64,000 nt of DNA from Mercurialis annua. Taxonomy: Eukaryota > Streptophyta > Magnoliopsida > Malpighiales > Euphorbiaceae. The position numbers and the translations under genes were made by a program. The notes under the pieces are model-generated. The model was given only the letters and a program-made list of their open reading frames with translations, had not been told where the DNA came from and did not search any database. The stretch covers positions 73,745,665-73,809,664 of the forward strand of contig NC_065570.1 of NCBI RefSeq assembly GCF_937616625.2, read 5' to 3'. Of the stretch, positions 43,911-56,455 are shown one piece after another. Within the stretch, counting starts at the first letter, position 1. Every line of letters begins with the position of its first letter.

Positions 43911-46900
43911 ATGTCAAAGTCAGACGCAGTAGCGAATGGAATAGCGGGAGCAGGTGGCGGTATTATTGCTCAGATTATTACTTATCCTCTACAAACCGTA
44001 CTCCTCTTCTTTCTTTCTTTTGTCTGCTTTGCATTTTATTTCAAAATGAATGAATGAACCAACGGATGCTGACAGGTAAACACGCGGCAGCAAACAGAGC
44101 GACTGGCCAAGAAGAAGCAGCAGCATAAAACTAATACGCTTCTTCAAATTCTGCAGGTCTCCTTTTACCTTTCACTATTACCTTTGCTTTAGTTTTGAAG
44201 TAGCTAATTGATACTTATGTAATCAGGTCATAAGATCCGAAGGTTGGGGCGGACTCTATAGCGGCCTTAAGCCTTCTCTGCTCGGAACTGCTGCTTCCAT
44301 GGTCACTCCCTCTCATTCTTCTAATTGCTTTCTCTTCAATCTGTTTTTCTTATTTTGTGCTTTACGTTGCGCCAGGGCATTTACTACTATTTTTATCAAG
44401 TTTTCAAGAACAAAGCTGAGGCCATTGCCGCTGCCCGTCAAGCTAAAGGTCACGGAGATGGTACGGTTCGCATGTTTTCTTGGCTTCTTGTGGCTGCTAT
44501 GGCAGGGTGGGTCACCAATTCCTTTTCTTCCCTTGGCAGTGCCTGTTTAACTTTCTTATCACAACTCTCTCATCTTGCAGCTCCTTGAACGTGTTATTCA
44601 CCAACCCAATATGGGTCCTTGTCACCCGTATGCAGGTGTTGGGTATATTCTTTTCACCAACTCCTATTTTTAACTACAACTCTCTTTTTATTTTAAGTAT
44701 TTTTTTCACTACTCCCAATCACTTTGGCCATACACTCTTCTGTTAACTGCATCACTTGGATCCTTTTTGCTCTTCACCCCCACTTTCATGCTACAGAATA
44801 GGAAACTTCTATAACTGATTTATGGGATTACAGGTGCTACTTGCCACACTGTTGACTTCTATTCCAGTGGGACAGGGCTGGCTGATTTTTTCCGATGCTT
44901 TCTTCATGATTTTGTGTAACTGGAGTTATATTTATTTTTCTACACCTTTATGCAGCTAGACACTTGTTCAATTTATGCTTTTTGAGACACGGTCTGGTGA
45001 TATACTTTTAGCAAAACTTTTATATCTTTACAGCAGCACCTTCATTTCATAAAGATAGACAAAGCTGGAATATAATGATTTTATTTCATGGAAAGGTGTA
45101 TCAACTATTGTTGGTGTGACGTTATTTAACCATTCAATTTTCAACTTTTTAAGTTCATGTTTTGGAGTCCAGTCAAGGTTGTGCGTAACGTTCTGTATTT
45201 GATTGCAGACACATACTCAAGCAGAAAGAAAAATAATGGAGGGAAAGAAAGAAGCTTTGTCTAGGGAAGCTTTTGAGAGTGGTTCAACCGGTTTAGCTTT
45301 GCAGGAGAAATTGGCACAACTTGATTCAATACAACCTCGTCCTTATGGAACTTTACATGCGGTTATTAGTCATTTATTTCCTCCTTTTTCCGTGATTTCA
45401 ACTTTATATTTTTTGCTCTGTGAACCTATATGGAATGGAACTCAGTCATGATTGTTTATATGCAATAAATTCCATTATACAGAACATCGTCGGAAAAATC
45501 CATATTTTTGACTGGAAAAAATAACAATCCATCGTCATACCACATTGGCAATTACTTTATTATTTTGGTTATTTGCAAGCCTAACTTTATCTTCTTGTGT
45601 ATGTTTACGTTATGGCAAGGCATATGAAATATACAATGAAGCTGGCATTACCGGTTTTTGGAAAGGAATTGTCCCTACGCTCATAATGGTTAGTCCCATA
45701 TCGGTAATATTATGTATGAATTCTGTGGAGTTACTTCTAATATGATTGGGTATTCTCATGCATGACAGGTTTGCAATCCATCTATCCAATTTATGATTTA
45801 TGAGACATCCTTAAAACATATAAGGGCAAAACGATCCACAAGTAAGCAGGGGCGTAAAGATGTTATTGCTCTTGAGGTACAAAACTTCTTCCGATCTGAT
45901 CACATGGTTGGAATGCATGACCATAGTCACCTTTTATTTGATCTTGTATCAGTCTGTTGCAAAATACTTGGCCTTGTTCACACATTAAAATTTTCTCTTA
46001 TTATTTGAAAAGGTCTTCTTACTAGGAGCCTTGGCAAAACTGGGAGCAACTGTCTCCACATACCCCCTTTTGGTTGTCAAGGTAATTTCATTGCACTTGA
46101 TACTTCACTAAAATAAGTAACCAAATTGGATAGGTAGAAATTTTTGGTATCAGCATGACCCCCAAAAGTGTACTTCTCCTAACATTGGATTATTAATTCT
46201 CATCAATTTTGTCGCATAAAATGTTAGAACGATTTGCACTGACATCTTTAAATGCAATAACACAAAATTTGTAGGCTATGCTTAGATAAAATATATTTAC
46301 TATTGTCAAGAAATTGTAGTGTGCACTCTTGTTTGCAATTATTTGTATAGAGTATCCGGTTTAGCAGTTTGCATCTGCAATCTCTCATGCTGTTGTGACA
46401 ACACAGGCACATGCAATACACTGACTTATTTTTATACTTTTCTTTAAAATCACTTATTGTGTTGCCCTATTTGCAGTCAAGGCTTCAAGCAAAACAGGAT
46501 ATTGGTGGAAATAATTCAATGAGATACTCAGGTTTGCTTTCAGATTATATGTTAGCATAACATAGTTTGCCACATTAACTTAGAAATGGAAAAATTGTAC
46601 CGGTGGTGATTGGACTCTCCTGAATATGCTATCTTAATGTCTAGATAATTATCAATACCCTTCTCCCTACTCCCTAGGGTCCAAATTAATAACAGAACCA
46701 GCCATGAACTTTAGGTTGTTATGCAACTATAATTATAGAGTAGTTTCTTTTGACTTATCTCATGTGTCATTTGATATCTTTATCCCCCAGTAGTATGTTT
46801 CTATTTTGTCTAATATGGTGAATGGTGATGAGGGTTATAAGATAAGACTCCAACTTTGCGATAATAAATCTCTGATTCCAGGATGCATTTTCAATTTGGG

Positions 46901-47304
46901 CAGGGTTGCTTTTCCATGGCTGACCATTTTCCATGATTTTATTAACTAATCAAAGTTGATGGATTGATCTGTTCTACTCTGCGCTTATAACAGCTGTTGT
47001 GTTCAATTCTCTGTTTCATCTTCAGCCTCTGCCACCCTGCCCATTACATTGTGTTTTGACATTGCTGAACTCTGATATGATATAGAGAAAGACTTATACG
47101 ATTGTCAATGCAGGTACTGTTGATGCAATAACTAAAATGATCCGTTATGAAGGCTTGCCTGGTTTCTACAAGGGGATGGGCACGAAGATCGTACAAAGTG
47201 TTTTTGCAGCCTCTGTGCTATTTATGGTAAAGGAGGAGATGGTTAAAGGGTACACATGGGTTGCAGAAAAGAGCAAGAAAGTTGTATTGAATATGAGTAA
47301 ATGA
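43911..47304 (+). CDS. PXN: Peroxisomal nicotinamide adenine dinucleotide carrier (PXN)
   Basis: A mitochondrial carrier family member of the peroxisomal PXN type. In Arabidopsis it imports NAD+ into peroxisomes in exchange for AMP and supports fatty acid breakdown. Eleven exons join in frame to 357 aa: 43911-43997, 44076-44156, 44227-44301, 44376-44506, 44581-44635, 45209-45361, 45620-45688, 45769-45876, 46013-46081, 46477-46531 and 47114-47304. The protein starts MSKSDAVANGIAGAGGGIIA, and the three carrier repeats each keep their motif: YPLQTVNTRQQ near residue 25, NPIWVLVTRMQ near 133 and YPLLVVKSRLQ near 270. GLYSGLKPSLLG and GFYKGMGTKIVQSVFAA are the usual partner motifs. An insertion of about 50 charged residues (exon 6) separates repeat 2's first helix from GFWKGIVPTLIM. 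Acceptor of exon 7 is AAG. No break found. Confidence 0.95.
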
Positions 47305-47892
47305 GGGTTTGATGATATAGGAGGGAAAACAAGGCATCTAATGGAAATGGAATTCTAAAGCGGTCAAGATATACATAGTTTATTATGAGGTGAGGATGTT
47401 GCCTTACTGGTGTTACTAGATATCCCAAGTGTGACTCAATTGCACAATATGTGCACCAACTGTATGAAGTTGGGAGAAGGAGAAGAGAACATGTGATTCC
47501 TTGTATTAAAATGTTGACTTATTGTACCTTGTGTTAATGTAATGATGTAGTAGTATTTACTATTTGTTGATTTGTTTATACAATATACTATGGGGAGACA
47601 AAAAATGGCAAGAGGTGGGCCTTTGTTTGGGTTATGGGCTACAACTACATCTACATACAAGGCAGAAGAAGAAGAAGAAGAAGAAGAAGAAGAAGGAATA
47701 AATACTAAATAGCAGCTTATTACAGTTGCCAGCATATTAACTTCGCATACACCTACTCTCTTTGAAAATATACACCTTCTCCTGATCTCCTCTCCTCTTT
47801 AGTTTAGAAATTATTTTCTCAAAAACATAAATCAAATCTTGCTCACTCGGCGCAGACATAATGCTCCTTTTTTGCTGCTAGTATCGATAGAC
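47305..47892. other. Intergenic region between PXN and the methylesterase gene
   Basis: About 590 bp holding the PXN 3' UTR and the methylesterase promoter and leader. A (GAA)n microsatellite lies at about 47667-47695. Open frames on the minus strand are poly-Ser shadows of that repeat. Confidence 0.6.
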
Positions 47893-50800
47893 ATGGGTAA
47901 CAAGTTTATATGCATGACAAAGAAGGACACCAAAGCGAATAACAATGGAGGAGGAGGAGGAGGAGGATCCAGAAGCAAGAGGTTTGGTAGGTCTCAGAGG
48001 AAGTTGTTGGCGGACGAAGAGTTGCTTCACAGACAAGCTCTGTCCATGGCTCTTCATCACTCTCAGCGACTGGAAGCAGCTGGATCCATGTCCAGGAGGA
48101 TTCACGGCTCCACCAGCTCCCGTCGTCTTCATCGAAATCTTTCCGACCCTTTCTCTAATCCCAAACAGGTTTCCTTTCCATTTCTACTGCAATTCCTCAT
48201 TTGGATCTGTACTCTTTGCTTGTAAAATCATTATTATTTCATTCATTTGTTGATGGACCAAAAAGTAATGATGACTTACTTTCTCCAAACACCACCACTT
48301 TAGTCAAATGCTAGTTTTCTGTTCATTTATATATTTTTCTTTTTAAAAAGACATCTTCATTTTTTTATTACTTCATCAGAAAAAATAAAAAAAGTTTAAA
48401 GGTGACCGATTCATCATCACTCAATTTTCTTTTTCTGATGCTCTCTCGATTTGCCTCACGCTACGCCTAATTATGTCTCACTTGTCAACACTTTTTTGTT
48501 CAATCTTTTATTAATAAACACCAGCTTAATTTAGCCTTCTATGTTGAAATTTGTTTTAATCATAAACACTTTTAACTACAGGTAGCAGAGCTTGTGGAGA
48601 GTATTAAGTCAAAAAAGTTCATTCTAGTCCATGGAGAAGGGTTTGGAGCATGGTGTTGGTACAAAACCATCGCTCTCTTGGAAGAAGCAGGATTGCTTCC
48701 CACTGCCATCGATCTAACAGGATCTGGCATTCATCTCACTGATACAAATACTGTTACAACACTGGCTGACTATTCTAAACCTCTCATCGATTCATTACAT
48801 AATCTTCCCGAGGATGACAAGGTTTTGTACACCCCCGTCCCTTTCTTTTTGCTCTGCCCCTCTCTATATCTTTATCCGAGAATCTTCTTGTGCAGGTTAT
48901 TTTGGTTGGTCATAGCACCAGCGGTGCTTGCATCTCTTATGCACTGGAGCATTTTCCACACAAGATCTCCAAGGCTATTTTCTTATGTGCTACTATGATG
49001 TCTGATGGTCAAAGGCCCTTTGATGTCTTCGCTGAAGAGGTGTGTCATCTTATTACTCCCTTGCTCACTCCATGTAAAGTAAAACTATATTTTTATCCTA
49101 GCTGAGTATATTCTAGGTGTAATAAACTTGCTTTACTTATACTTTATAAAGCGGTCCCAGTGTTAATTTCTTATTTGCCAAGCATAAGACATTAAGAATA
49201 TGTGTTAACTATCTAACGGCTAGTATATTTTCATCCAGTGTGGATTAAAAAAATTACGCTAACAATATGTTTTCTGGTAACTACAGTAGTGATGCCTATG
49301 ACCATGCCACTAATTCTTCTCTAGTTTTATATTGCATCTTCTGCATCTATAAATTGCTCAAATAATTTCGTAAATTTATGTTCAATCTAAAAGATATTTT
49401 TCTTCTTCAACTTGCCAATGGAACTTTACCTGTCAAATTCCATTTTTCATCTGGATATCTTCACTCCCTTTTAGATCAAGATCCTGAGATTTGCAATTGA
49501 ATGTAATACATAGATAATTGATAATTCTAGCATTTTTGTACTTTGAATACTAAAACTCTGCTTTGATTGCTTTTATGAGTCAAAAATGAAGTTGCTTATG
49601 TATTTATGAATGTACAATCAATTCAGAGAAATGGAAGAATTAAGATTCCTACCATCTGACTCCTGAAGCAATTCAAAGGATTAAAACCACTGTTTTTACT
49701 AGATTCAGCAATAAGAAAGAAGATAGTAGAGGAATTTTGAGGAATTGGATGTAATAGAGGGTTCTATAACCTCTGTGATTGTTTTTTATGTTTTGTTCTG
49801 CTTGTAGCAGGTCTCTCACAAAGCTGCTACTGCCTACTGCTGTTGTATTAGCTGTTATTACAGTAATATAAAAGCCTTTTTGGTAGATTTACCAAAAAAG
49901 AAAAGATTTCTACCATCTGCTTGAAAAATGAGTTGTGCGTGGAATTTCATTGAGTCTGAGTACATTCAATTCTTGCCCTAAATTGATTTTCAAAAAACTG
50001 AATGGAATCAGTCAAATATTATCTATGATGAGCTTTTGTACATTTTTGTACAAAACCATTGCAAGCCCTTGGAAGTTTGGATTTGGTACAGAATCCATAT
50101 TAGTACCCGACATTATTGATTCTTGAATATTTAGAGCTTTTTGCACAAACAGGTTCAATATAATTTTCAGTTATTTTTCAGACAGTATTACTTCTTAGTC
50201 AGTTATTTACGAGTATGAGCATCTTCACTCTTAATAAAGTAGCTGCCAACCTGCAACTAGAGCCTCTTCTTTAATGAAATTCCCTCCTCTCTTGAGCTTG
50301 CTTATATAGAATTCTTGTACTGTGAATGGATACTGCATATGAGGATATGTCACCTAGCTAATTCTTCATCGTTGATTCAGTTCGGTCACTATTACAATGT
50401 GTTTGTGTGGACTGCTATTACAACGTGTCACAACTTCTTGTGTGTCAATCCTATTGGTGAATCTTCTAGCTGACGTGATTCCATTTTACTAGTTATTTGA
50501 TTGCTTTGATTTCTCTGAGATGGATGTTCTCACTAGAGGGTTTTGCAGCTTGGATCCGCTGAACGTTTCATGCAAGAATCAGAGTTTTTGATATATGGGA
50601 ACGGGAAAGACAAGTCTCCAACAGGATTTATGTTTGAGAAACAGCAAATGAAAGGTTTATACTTCAACCAATCACCAACAAAGGTATGTTAGCTGATTCT
50701 GTTATCATTTCTATAATCATTTTACATTCCGATGCTGAAATCAGGCCTTTAATAATTAAAATGGCATGAACACCATCTTCGAGCATCTCCAATGGAATGC

Positions 50801-51862
50801 TACTTTTTATGCTAAGTTTAGCATGAAAAAGTGGTAAAATGCTATAAATAGCATAGCATTTCAATTTTTATTCCAATGCACAAAGTTGAAAAGATATGTT
50901 ATAATTATTTATTAGGATTAATATCTCTTAATTTTATTTAATTGTTAATTATTTAGTAATTTTTTTAATTAAATATTTTAAACTAAAATTTATGTAATAT
51001 TTTTTTAATATAATATATTTTTTTATTATATTGATGTATGGTTTACTATTAAAAAATCAAATCGATGTCGTAAAATTAAATAGAAGCACAAAATTTAAAA
51101 TGAAAAAAAATAAAAAAAGTAAAAAAAAATAGGTTAAAATAATAAATGCAAAAAAATAACCGTGGTAAAATTGTAATTAATAATGGATTGCTATTGGTTG
51201 TTGTAGTTTAACATATGCTATAGTCTATGCTAAATTTAGCACGTGATATAGCATATGCTAAATTTAGCACGTGATATAGCATATGCTAAATTTAGCATAG
51301 ACTATAGCATATGCTAAATTTAGCACAAAATATAGCACTACATTGGAGATGCATTTTAAGATTAAATGTTAAATTATAGTATTAGCACTCTATTTTAGCA
51401 TTGCATTGGAGATTGGTTGAAGTATAAACGTATAAATATACACATATATGTTCAAAATCTGACAGGAGTCAGATAAATTGGCTTCCTCCTTAACCTTAAA
51501 GGTCAAAGGGGAAGTGAAGGGAGGTGTGTAAATGTAATAAGTGGTGAGGTGTTGTTGAGTCTAAAAGTCATGATATTTGGTGACCCCAGGATGTTGCATT
51601 GGCCATGGTGTGCATGAGACCCATCCCACTGGGTCCTATCATGGAAAAGCTTGCATTGTCCCCCGAAAAATATGGGATAGGTAGGCGATTCTTCATTCAA
51701 ACGTTGGATGATCATGCTCTGTCACCCGATGTCCAAGAGAAACTGGTGAGGGAAAATCCACCAGAAGGAGTGTTCAAGATTAAAGCAAGTGATCACTGCC
51801 CTTTCTTTTCTAAACCACAATCACTGCACAAGATACTGTTGGAAATTGCTCAAATTCCATAG
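47893..51862 (+). CDS. MES11-like methylesterase (alpha/beta hydrolase)
   Basis: A member of the plant MES family related to the predicted plastid group around MES11; relatives demethylate methyl esters of hormones such as IAA, salicylate or jasmonate. Five exons (47893-48168, 48582-48821, 48896-49039, 50549-50683, 51590-51862) give 355 aa. The N-terminal 92 residues start MGNKFICMTKK and are basic, Ser/Arg-rich and low complexity with a Gly run, as in MES11. The hydrolase core begins FILVHGEGFGAWCWYKTIAL, which forms the oxyanion hole. The nucleophile elbow is VGHSTSGACISYA, with Ser about residue 179. Likely partners are Asp near 306 (IQTLDDHALS) and His near 334 (KASDHCPFFSKP), so the triad looks complete. 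The ATG at 47893 is preferred over an upstream non-ATG extension. Gly2 could allow N-myristoylation. Substrate cannot be inferred. Intron 4 holds a MITE. Confidence 0.92.
50774..51421. mobile_element. MITE-like element in intron 4 of the methylesterase gene
   Basis: The ends are inverted copies of a phrase close to cttc-gagcatctccaatg (right side cattggagat-tggttgaag). The subterminal parts carry many tagcat/atgcta motifs. At about 51205-51340 the unit atatgctaaatttagcac is repeated four times, partly tandem and partly inverted. The target duplication is unclear; the 'gcatctccaatg' end is common in PIF/Harbinger- and hAT-like plant MITEs. Confidence 0.7.
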
Positions 51863-52270
51863 ATTAACATTTGGGTTCTCAAGGCAACAGGTATGTCTAT
51901 TGTGTATTATTTCTTCATGCCATTGCCAAGTGAATCCTGCCGACCCACTGCTTAGAAAAACAAAAATATATCTAATGTGATTGAAGAGATTGTACATGGT
52001 CAAGTTAGTGCGCTTGCTTTCTTCCTGACACTCGATTGCTGGGTATATATAGGAGGTCGGTTTAATGGTAATGGTAATTTTTTGTTTTGCATTTTTTGAA
52101 CTCAGAAGAGAGTATTGTCCTTGTGAAGAAGAATCATACGATCATACAATTATATAATCCTGAGCTCCAAATAATCTATCAACAAAATCCAGCCATGTGG
52201 ACTGATAAAATTTAACCACATGGACTTCTCTATTAGTCATATAGAATCCTCTTTTACTTCATATCTCTTA
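51863..52270. other. 3' flank of the methylesterase gene
   Basis: Probable 3' UTR followed by AT-rich intergenic DNA. No other feature seen. Confidence 0.5.
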
Positions 52271-52500
52271 GGCCATTTTGATTCATGGAATGAAATAGAC
52301 ATGAAATGAAATAACTATCCTAAAAAATAGAATAGCCATTTTTTACTTTTTAAGAGAAGTATTTATTTTAAAAAAATTTATAAAATCATGGAATAGCAAT
52401 TACATGAAGTTACTATTCCATGAACCAAAGTAAAAGAATAGTTATTCTATTTTGAGTAGCTATTATATTCCAAATATATTCTCATGAACCAAATATAGTC
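52271..52500. mobile_element. Tourist-like (PIF/Harbinger) MITE
   Basis: The ends are ggccattttgattcatgg and, inverted, gactatatttggttcatg. They are flanked by the trinucleotide TTA (52268-52270 and 52501-52503), the Harbinger target duplication. Length is 230 bp. Inner motifs such as atggaatag recur in both orientations. Confidence 0.75.
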
Positions 52501-52820
52501 TTAATCTTCAACTTCGAAAAACTATAATGACCCGATTATTTTTAAAACAATTTAATACTATTTGAACTTTTCATGTTTCATGTTTGAACTTTGACTTCTC
52601 TTTTGCTAGTAGCACCATTGATATAAAAAATTCTTCATCATAATTAAGTTAAGAATTAGAGAAATTTAGGAGGTGCGTAATCTTGTTTCATTCTTGTCAT
52701 TAATGTAGTTTTATATTCAATCCCTCATAAATTATATATTGATTATTATTATATAACATTTTTCTGTTTTCACCATATGTGGAGTATCTACAAAAACATT
52801 TTCGTTAACCATAAAATGTA

Positions 52821-53092
52821 CTCCCTCCGTCCCAATAGAGTTGTCCACTTTGCCTTTATCACACAGTTTAAGAAAAGCAATTATTGTTCATGGGTTTTGT
52901 AAAATTTTCCTTACTTTTCTTGTCATATCCCTATTTAATGTAGTGTCCACTTTCAATTTACTCATTAGTGGATTTTAAATAGCGGTAATATAGAAAAATT
53001 GAGTGTAAAAGTTAGTTACTTTTTGAAAGTGGACAAGAATTTTGGGACAAAAAAATTTCTCAAAGTGGACAACTCTATTGGGACGGAGGAAG
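52821..53092. mobile_element. Stowaway MITE, intact reference copy
   Basis: The ends are ctccctccgtcccaatag and, inverted, ttccgtcccaatag. TA lies at 52819-52820 and 53093-53094. Length is 272 bp. It is the unbroken sibling of the split copy at 859-2285 and shows what that element looked like before the insertion. Confidence 0.9.
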
Positions 53093-53094
53093 TA

Positions 53095-53724
53095 TTATCT
53101 TAGAACGTATGGTAGAAATGCAACAGACATCAAGAAAGGATTCCATAAGTGTTTACCAAGGATATTTGGTGTTGATAAGTTAAATTGTCAAAGAAAATTG
53201 AACTTTGTTTTTGTTGTTGTTGAATTCATCAAATTTCATTAAATCAAATCCAAAAAAGAGAAATTCAAAAATTAAACTCGATAGCCTCACGTGGAACATA
53301 CTATAACATGCGTTATCGCCTAATTTTTTTGGATGAAATTGAAATATTAGTTCACACATCTAAAACAATTTAATAACAACTTGGTTGATGAGGATTATTT
53401 GCTATAATCGTCTGGTAATTTCCTAGACTAACTGTAACAACAATTTAGAGGGTTTTTATATGCCTTTAAGTGGTTATACATTTTCAAATGATATTAATTC
53501 TTTTCATGCTAATTTAGAATAGCAGTCTTGATTGATGAACTGATGAACTCCTTATGTTACTAAAGGAACTTCCACCATGTTTTTAAGCTTGAAAGATCAA
53601 TTGTTTTTGTTTGGTTTATACGCATATTATTTTTTGAATGGTTTAATATACCATTAACTTTATATTGTTAATAATTCAAATCATCTTTTGATAGTTGACT
53701 TTATAATTTTATATGTGTAATAAC
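53095..53724. other. Gene-free AT-rich stretch
   Basis: No coding signal or transposon ends recognised between the Stowaway copy and the LINE tail. Confidence 0.5.
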
Positions 53725-53814
53725 TTTTTTTTTTTGAAGAAACGATCAAATATATTAATTCAAATTCGAAACGACAACATCTGTAAGAAACTCAGGAAAA
53801 TGGTTAAAGCACTC

Positions 53815-54963
53815 CTAATGACCTGACAAAAAACGGGCGTAATGCGCTAACACATACGCAGTCTGATTCGCAGATCGTCTTACAAAAACAAAATCTAAAC
53901 AATAAAAATATTTCGCTAACTCCACACAATCCATAATCAGAAAATCCGATTCAACTCTAGAGGGATTTCTGATATCCAACACAACCTCCAACGCGTCTGA
54001 CTCAATGGAAACGTTAATACCTCCTTTTAACCAACTTAAAGCTTCTCGAATACCAATAATTTCATCCATTCGAGGATCAAAATTTCCTATTAAGTGCGCT
54101 GCTCTAGCTTGGAGTAAAGACCCGCGACTGTCTCTAACCAAACAACCAACACCAATCGAACTACCGTCTCTACTACAACTAGCATCCACGTTAACCTTCA
54201 ATACATCATCTGTAGGTCTCGTCCACTTCATGTTGCCATCATTCTTCTCCAACTGAGAAACCTCACCAACATATTTATAGGAGTGGGCATTCTGCCAAGC
54301 CGACAGCTGATGATTTGCTGTGTTCAGCACCTCCGCCACCGACCCCTTCTTCTCATACCAAACGGCCGATATTATGTTCGACCACAAACCCCAACAAATA
54401 ATAGCCACAAGACACGATGAGACCTCATCTAACACGCCCATCCATGACAACACCCAATCTGAGAATTTACCTGCAAAACTCGTCAACCCCAAACATGCTT
54501 TGCTCCAACACTCTTTCGCAAAAGAGCAGCTAATGAACAAATGGGTGGCCGACTCATATGCCCCGGCACAGATTGGACAATTCGCATTAATAAACACCCT
54601 TCTACTCGCAAGAGTATCAAACGTAGGAAGAAATCCAGAACACACTCGCCAAAAAAAGTTTCTCAAGTGCATGGGGATATGCATGCTCCAAATTAGATTC
54701 CAAATCCGATTACCGCCTTGATTCACTTCTCCTCTAACCAAATGATAGCAACTTTCAAACGAGAAGTTACCTCTACTATGCTGCAACCAATACCAACTAT
54801 CACTAACATCCCAAATGCTCAAAGGAACTCGTAAAATACAATCAGTGACCTCGTGCGAAAACACATCTGAAATAAGACCAACATCCCACTCATGAGAACC
54901 AGTTACCATTAGTTGATTGACAGTGGCATCCTTGTGAAATGAAGGCAAAGGATCCGTAACCAT
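53815..54963 (-). pseudogene. LINE C-terminal part: zf-RVT and RNase H
   Basis: An open 382-codon segment. The zinc-binding zf-RVT region reads NLIWSMHIPMHLRNFFWR, then CPICAGAYESATHLFISC. The plant LINE RNase H domain follows with LKVNVDASCSRDGSSIGVG, IESDALEVVLDIRNPSR and FVFVRRSANQTA near the stop. The expected acidic residues are mostly present. The upstream junction to the reverse transcriptase part is broken. Confidence 0.85.
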
Positions 54964-55187
54964 TCCCAGCCCTAGTTCACTAAGCTAAGGATCGTGCCAA
55001 ATCTTAGTGCTACACCCATTACCAATTCTGATTCTCGCTCCCTTTCTCACCACCCATTGCGCCTCAAAAATACTCTGCCAAACATAGCTAGGATTTGACC
55101 CCAACTAGCTTCCAAAAACGAAAAATTAGGAAAATATTTAGCTTTAAAAATTCTCACCATCAAATAATCCTTCATCGATATCATACG

Positions 55188-55800
55188 TCAAGCTTGCTTT
55201 CCTAACATTGCGATATTAAAATCACGGATTTTTTTAAACCCCAAACCACCAAACTTTTTGGGTAAACAAAGTCTATCCCATCTCGCCAAACTTATACCTC
55301 GCTTTTCCGATTGGTTACGACCCCACCAAAATGAATTCATCATCCGCTCTAATTCATCACACAAACCAAGCGGAATCAGAAAGACATTCATAATATAGTT
55401 TGGAATAGCTTGAGCAACCGACTTAATGAGCACTTCTTTGCCGCCTCTCGAAAGAAATTTAGCATTCCATCCCTTCACCTTTTGCCAATTCCTCTCCTTG
55501 ATAAACTGAAAAATCTGTCTTTTATTTCTACCAATGAGCGACGGCAACCCAAGGTATTTGCCTTGGTCTAACACCACCTTCACGTTCAAAACACCCGCAA
55601 TGGAAACACCGCTATTTCCTTCAACATTTTTGCTGAACATTAGATTTGATTTATTAAAATTAACCAGCTGCCCAGATAAATGCTCATATCGATCAAGAAT
55701 AACTTTCACGTCCACCGCTTCATCCAAAATTTGCATGAAAAAATAAATAACAATCATCTGCAAAGAACAAATGACTGACAGCTGTAGCCCCCTACTAATC
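55188..55800 (-). pseudogene. LINE reverse transcriptase remnant
   Basis: SHLFFADDCYLFF near 55745-55790 marks the catalytic FADD motif. It is followed in another frame by YEHLSGQLVNFNKSNLMFS, KYLGLPSLIGRNKRQIF and FWWGRNQSEKRGISLARWD, typical of the L1 reverse transcriptase C-terminus. A one-base frameshift separates the two. Confidence 0.85.
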
Positions 55801-56455
55801 GAAGGAACATCTGATTTCTTCGCTAAACATAATACAATTTCTCATTTCAACAAATAATCTGGCTCAACTGCAAAATGATAGATTTTGAATTGCACAGATC
55901 TTTTGCATCCATGAGTACATAATCATAAGCTTAAAGTATCTGATAACCGGTATAATTTTATTTAAAGTCCATATCTTAAAAAAAGAATAGGCCTAATTGT
56001 AAAAAAAAGTTCAAACTTTTGCGAGTAATTACAATATAAACCAATTTTTTTATTTTTGGAATAATGTGCCGATTCTATTTGTTCACAGTGTTTTATCAAT
56101 TTTTTTCTCATTACAATACCTATTTCTTTTATTAGTTTTTTTTTACTTCAAATTTGTTTCTTTTGCGCTTCAACCATATAAAGTTAGAGAATTTAAATTT
56201 AGTATTTAACATTATTTTTAATTTTTTAAAAATTAAAATTTTAAATTCAATTTTAAAAAATGCATTTTAATAATTACGGAGTTGGTATATAAATTCAACT
56301 GAAAAATGAGACCAATTAAATTAATTAGAAAAAATGACTAGAATTATAGCAAAACAACAAAATCTAGGACAATAATAAAAAGTGGGCCTAATGCTGTAAA
56401 AATCCAATTGTTTCGACTTTTTGAAAATATATTTTTTAAAATTGTAAATATATCA
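55801..56455. other. Gene-free AT-rich stretch
   Basis: Nothing recognised apart from two 'ggcctaat' phrases (about 55991 and 56385) in the same orientation. They resemble the ends of MULEs elsewhere in the window but do not form an inverted pair. Confidence 0.4.

Larger units (their letters stand above)
53725..55800 (-). mobile_element. 5'-truncated L1-like LINE
   Basis: Coding remnants on the minus strand run from the reverse transcriptase active site (HLFFADD near 55770) to the RNase H stop at 53815. A run of T on the plus strand (about 53725-53736) is the element's poly(A) tail. The endonuclease and most of the reverse transcriptase are missing. Frameshifts and stops show it is dead. The left target duplication was not resolved. 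Confidence 0.85.

Noticed and set aside
47839..47892. Upstream extension of the methylesterase start
   Set aside because: The extension begins at a non-ATG codon; the ATG at 47893 gives the MGN start seen in related proteins.
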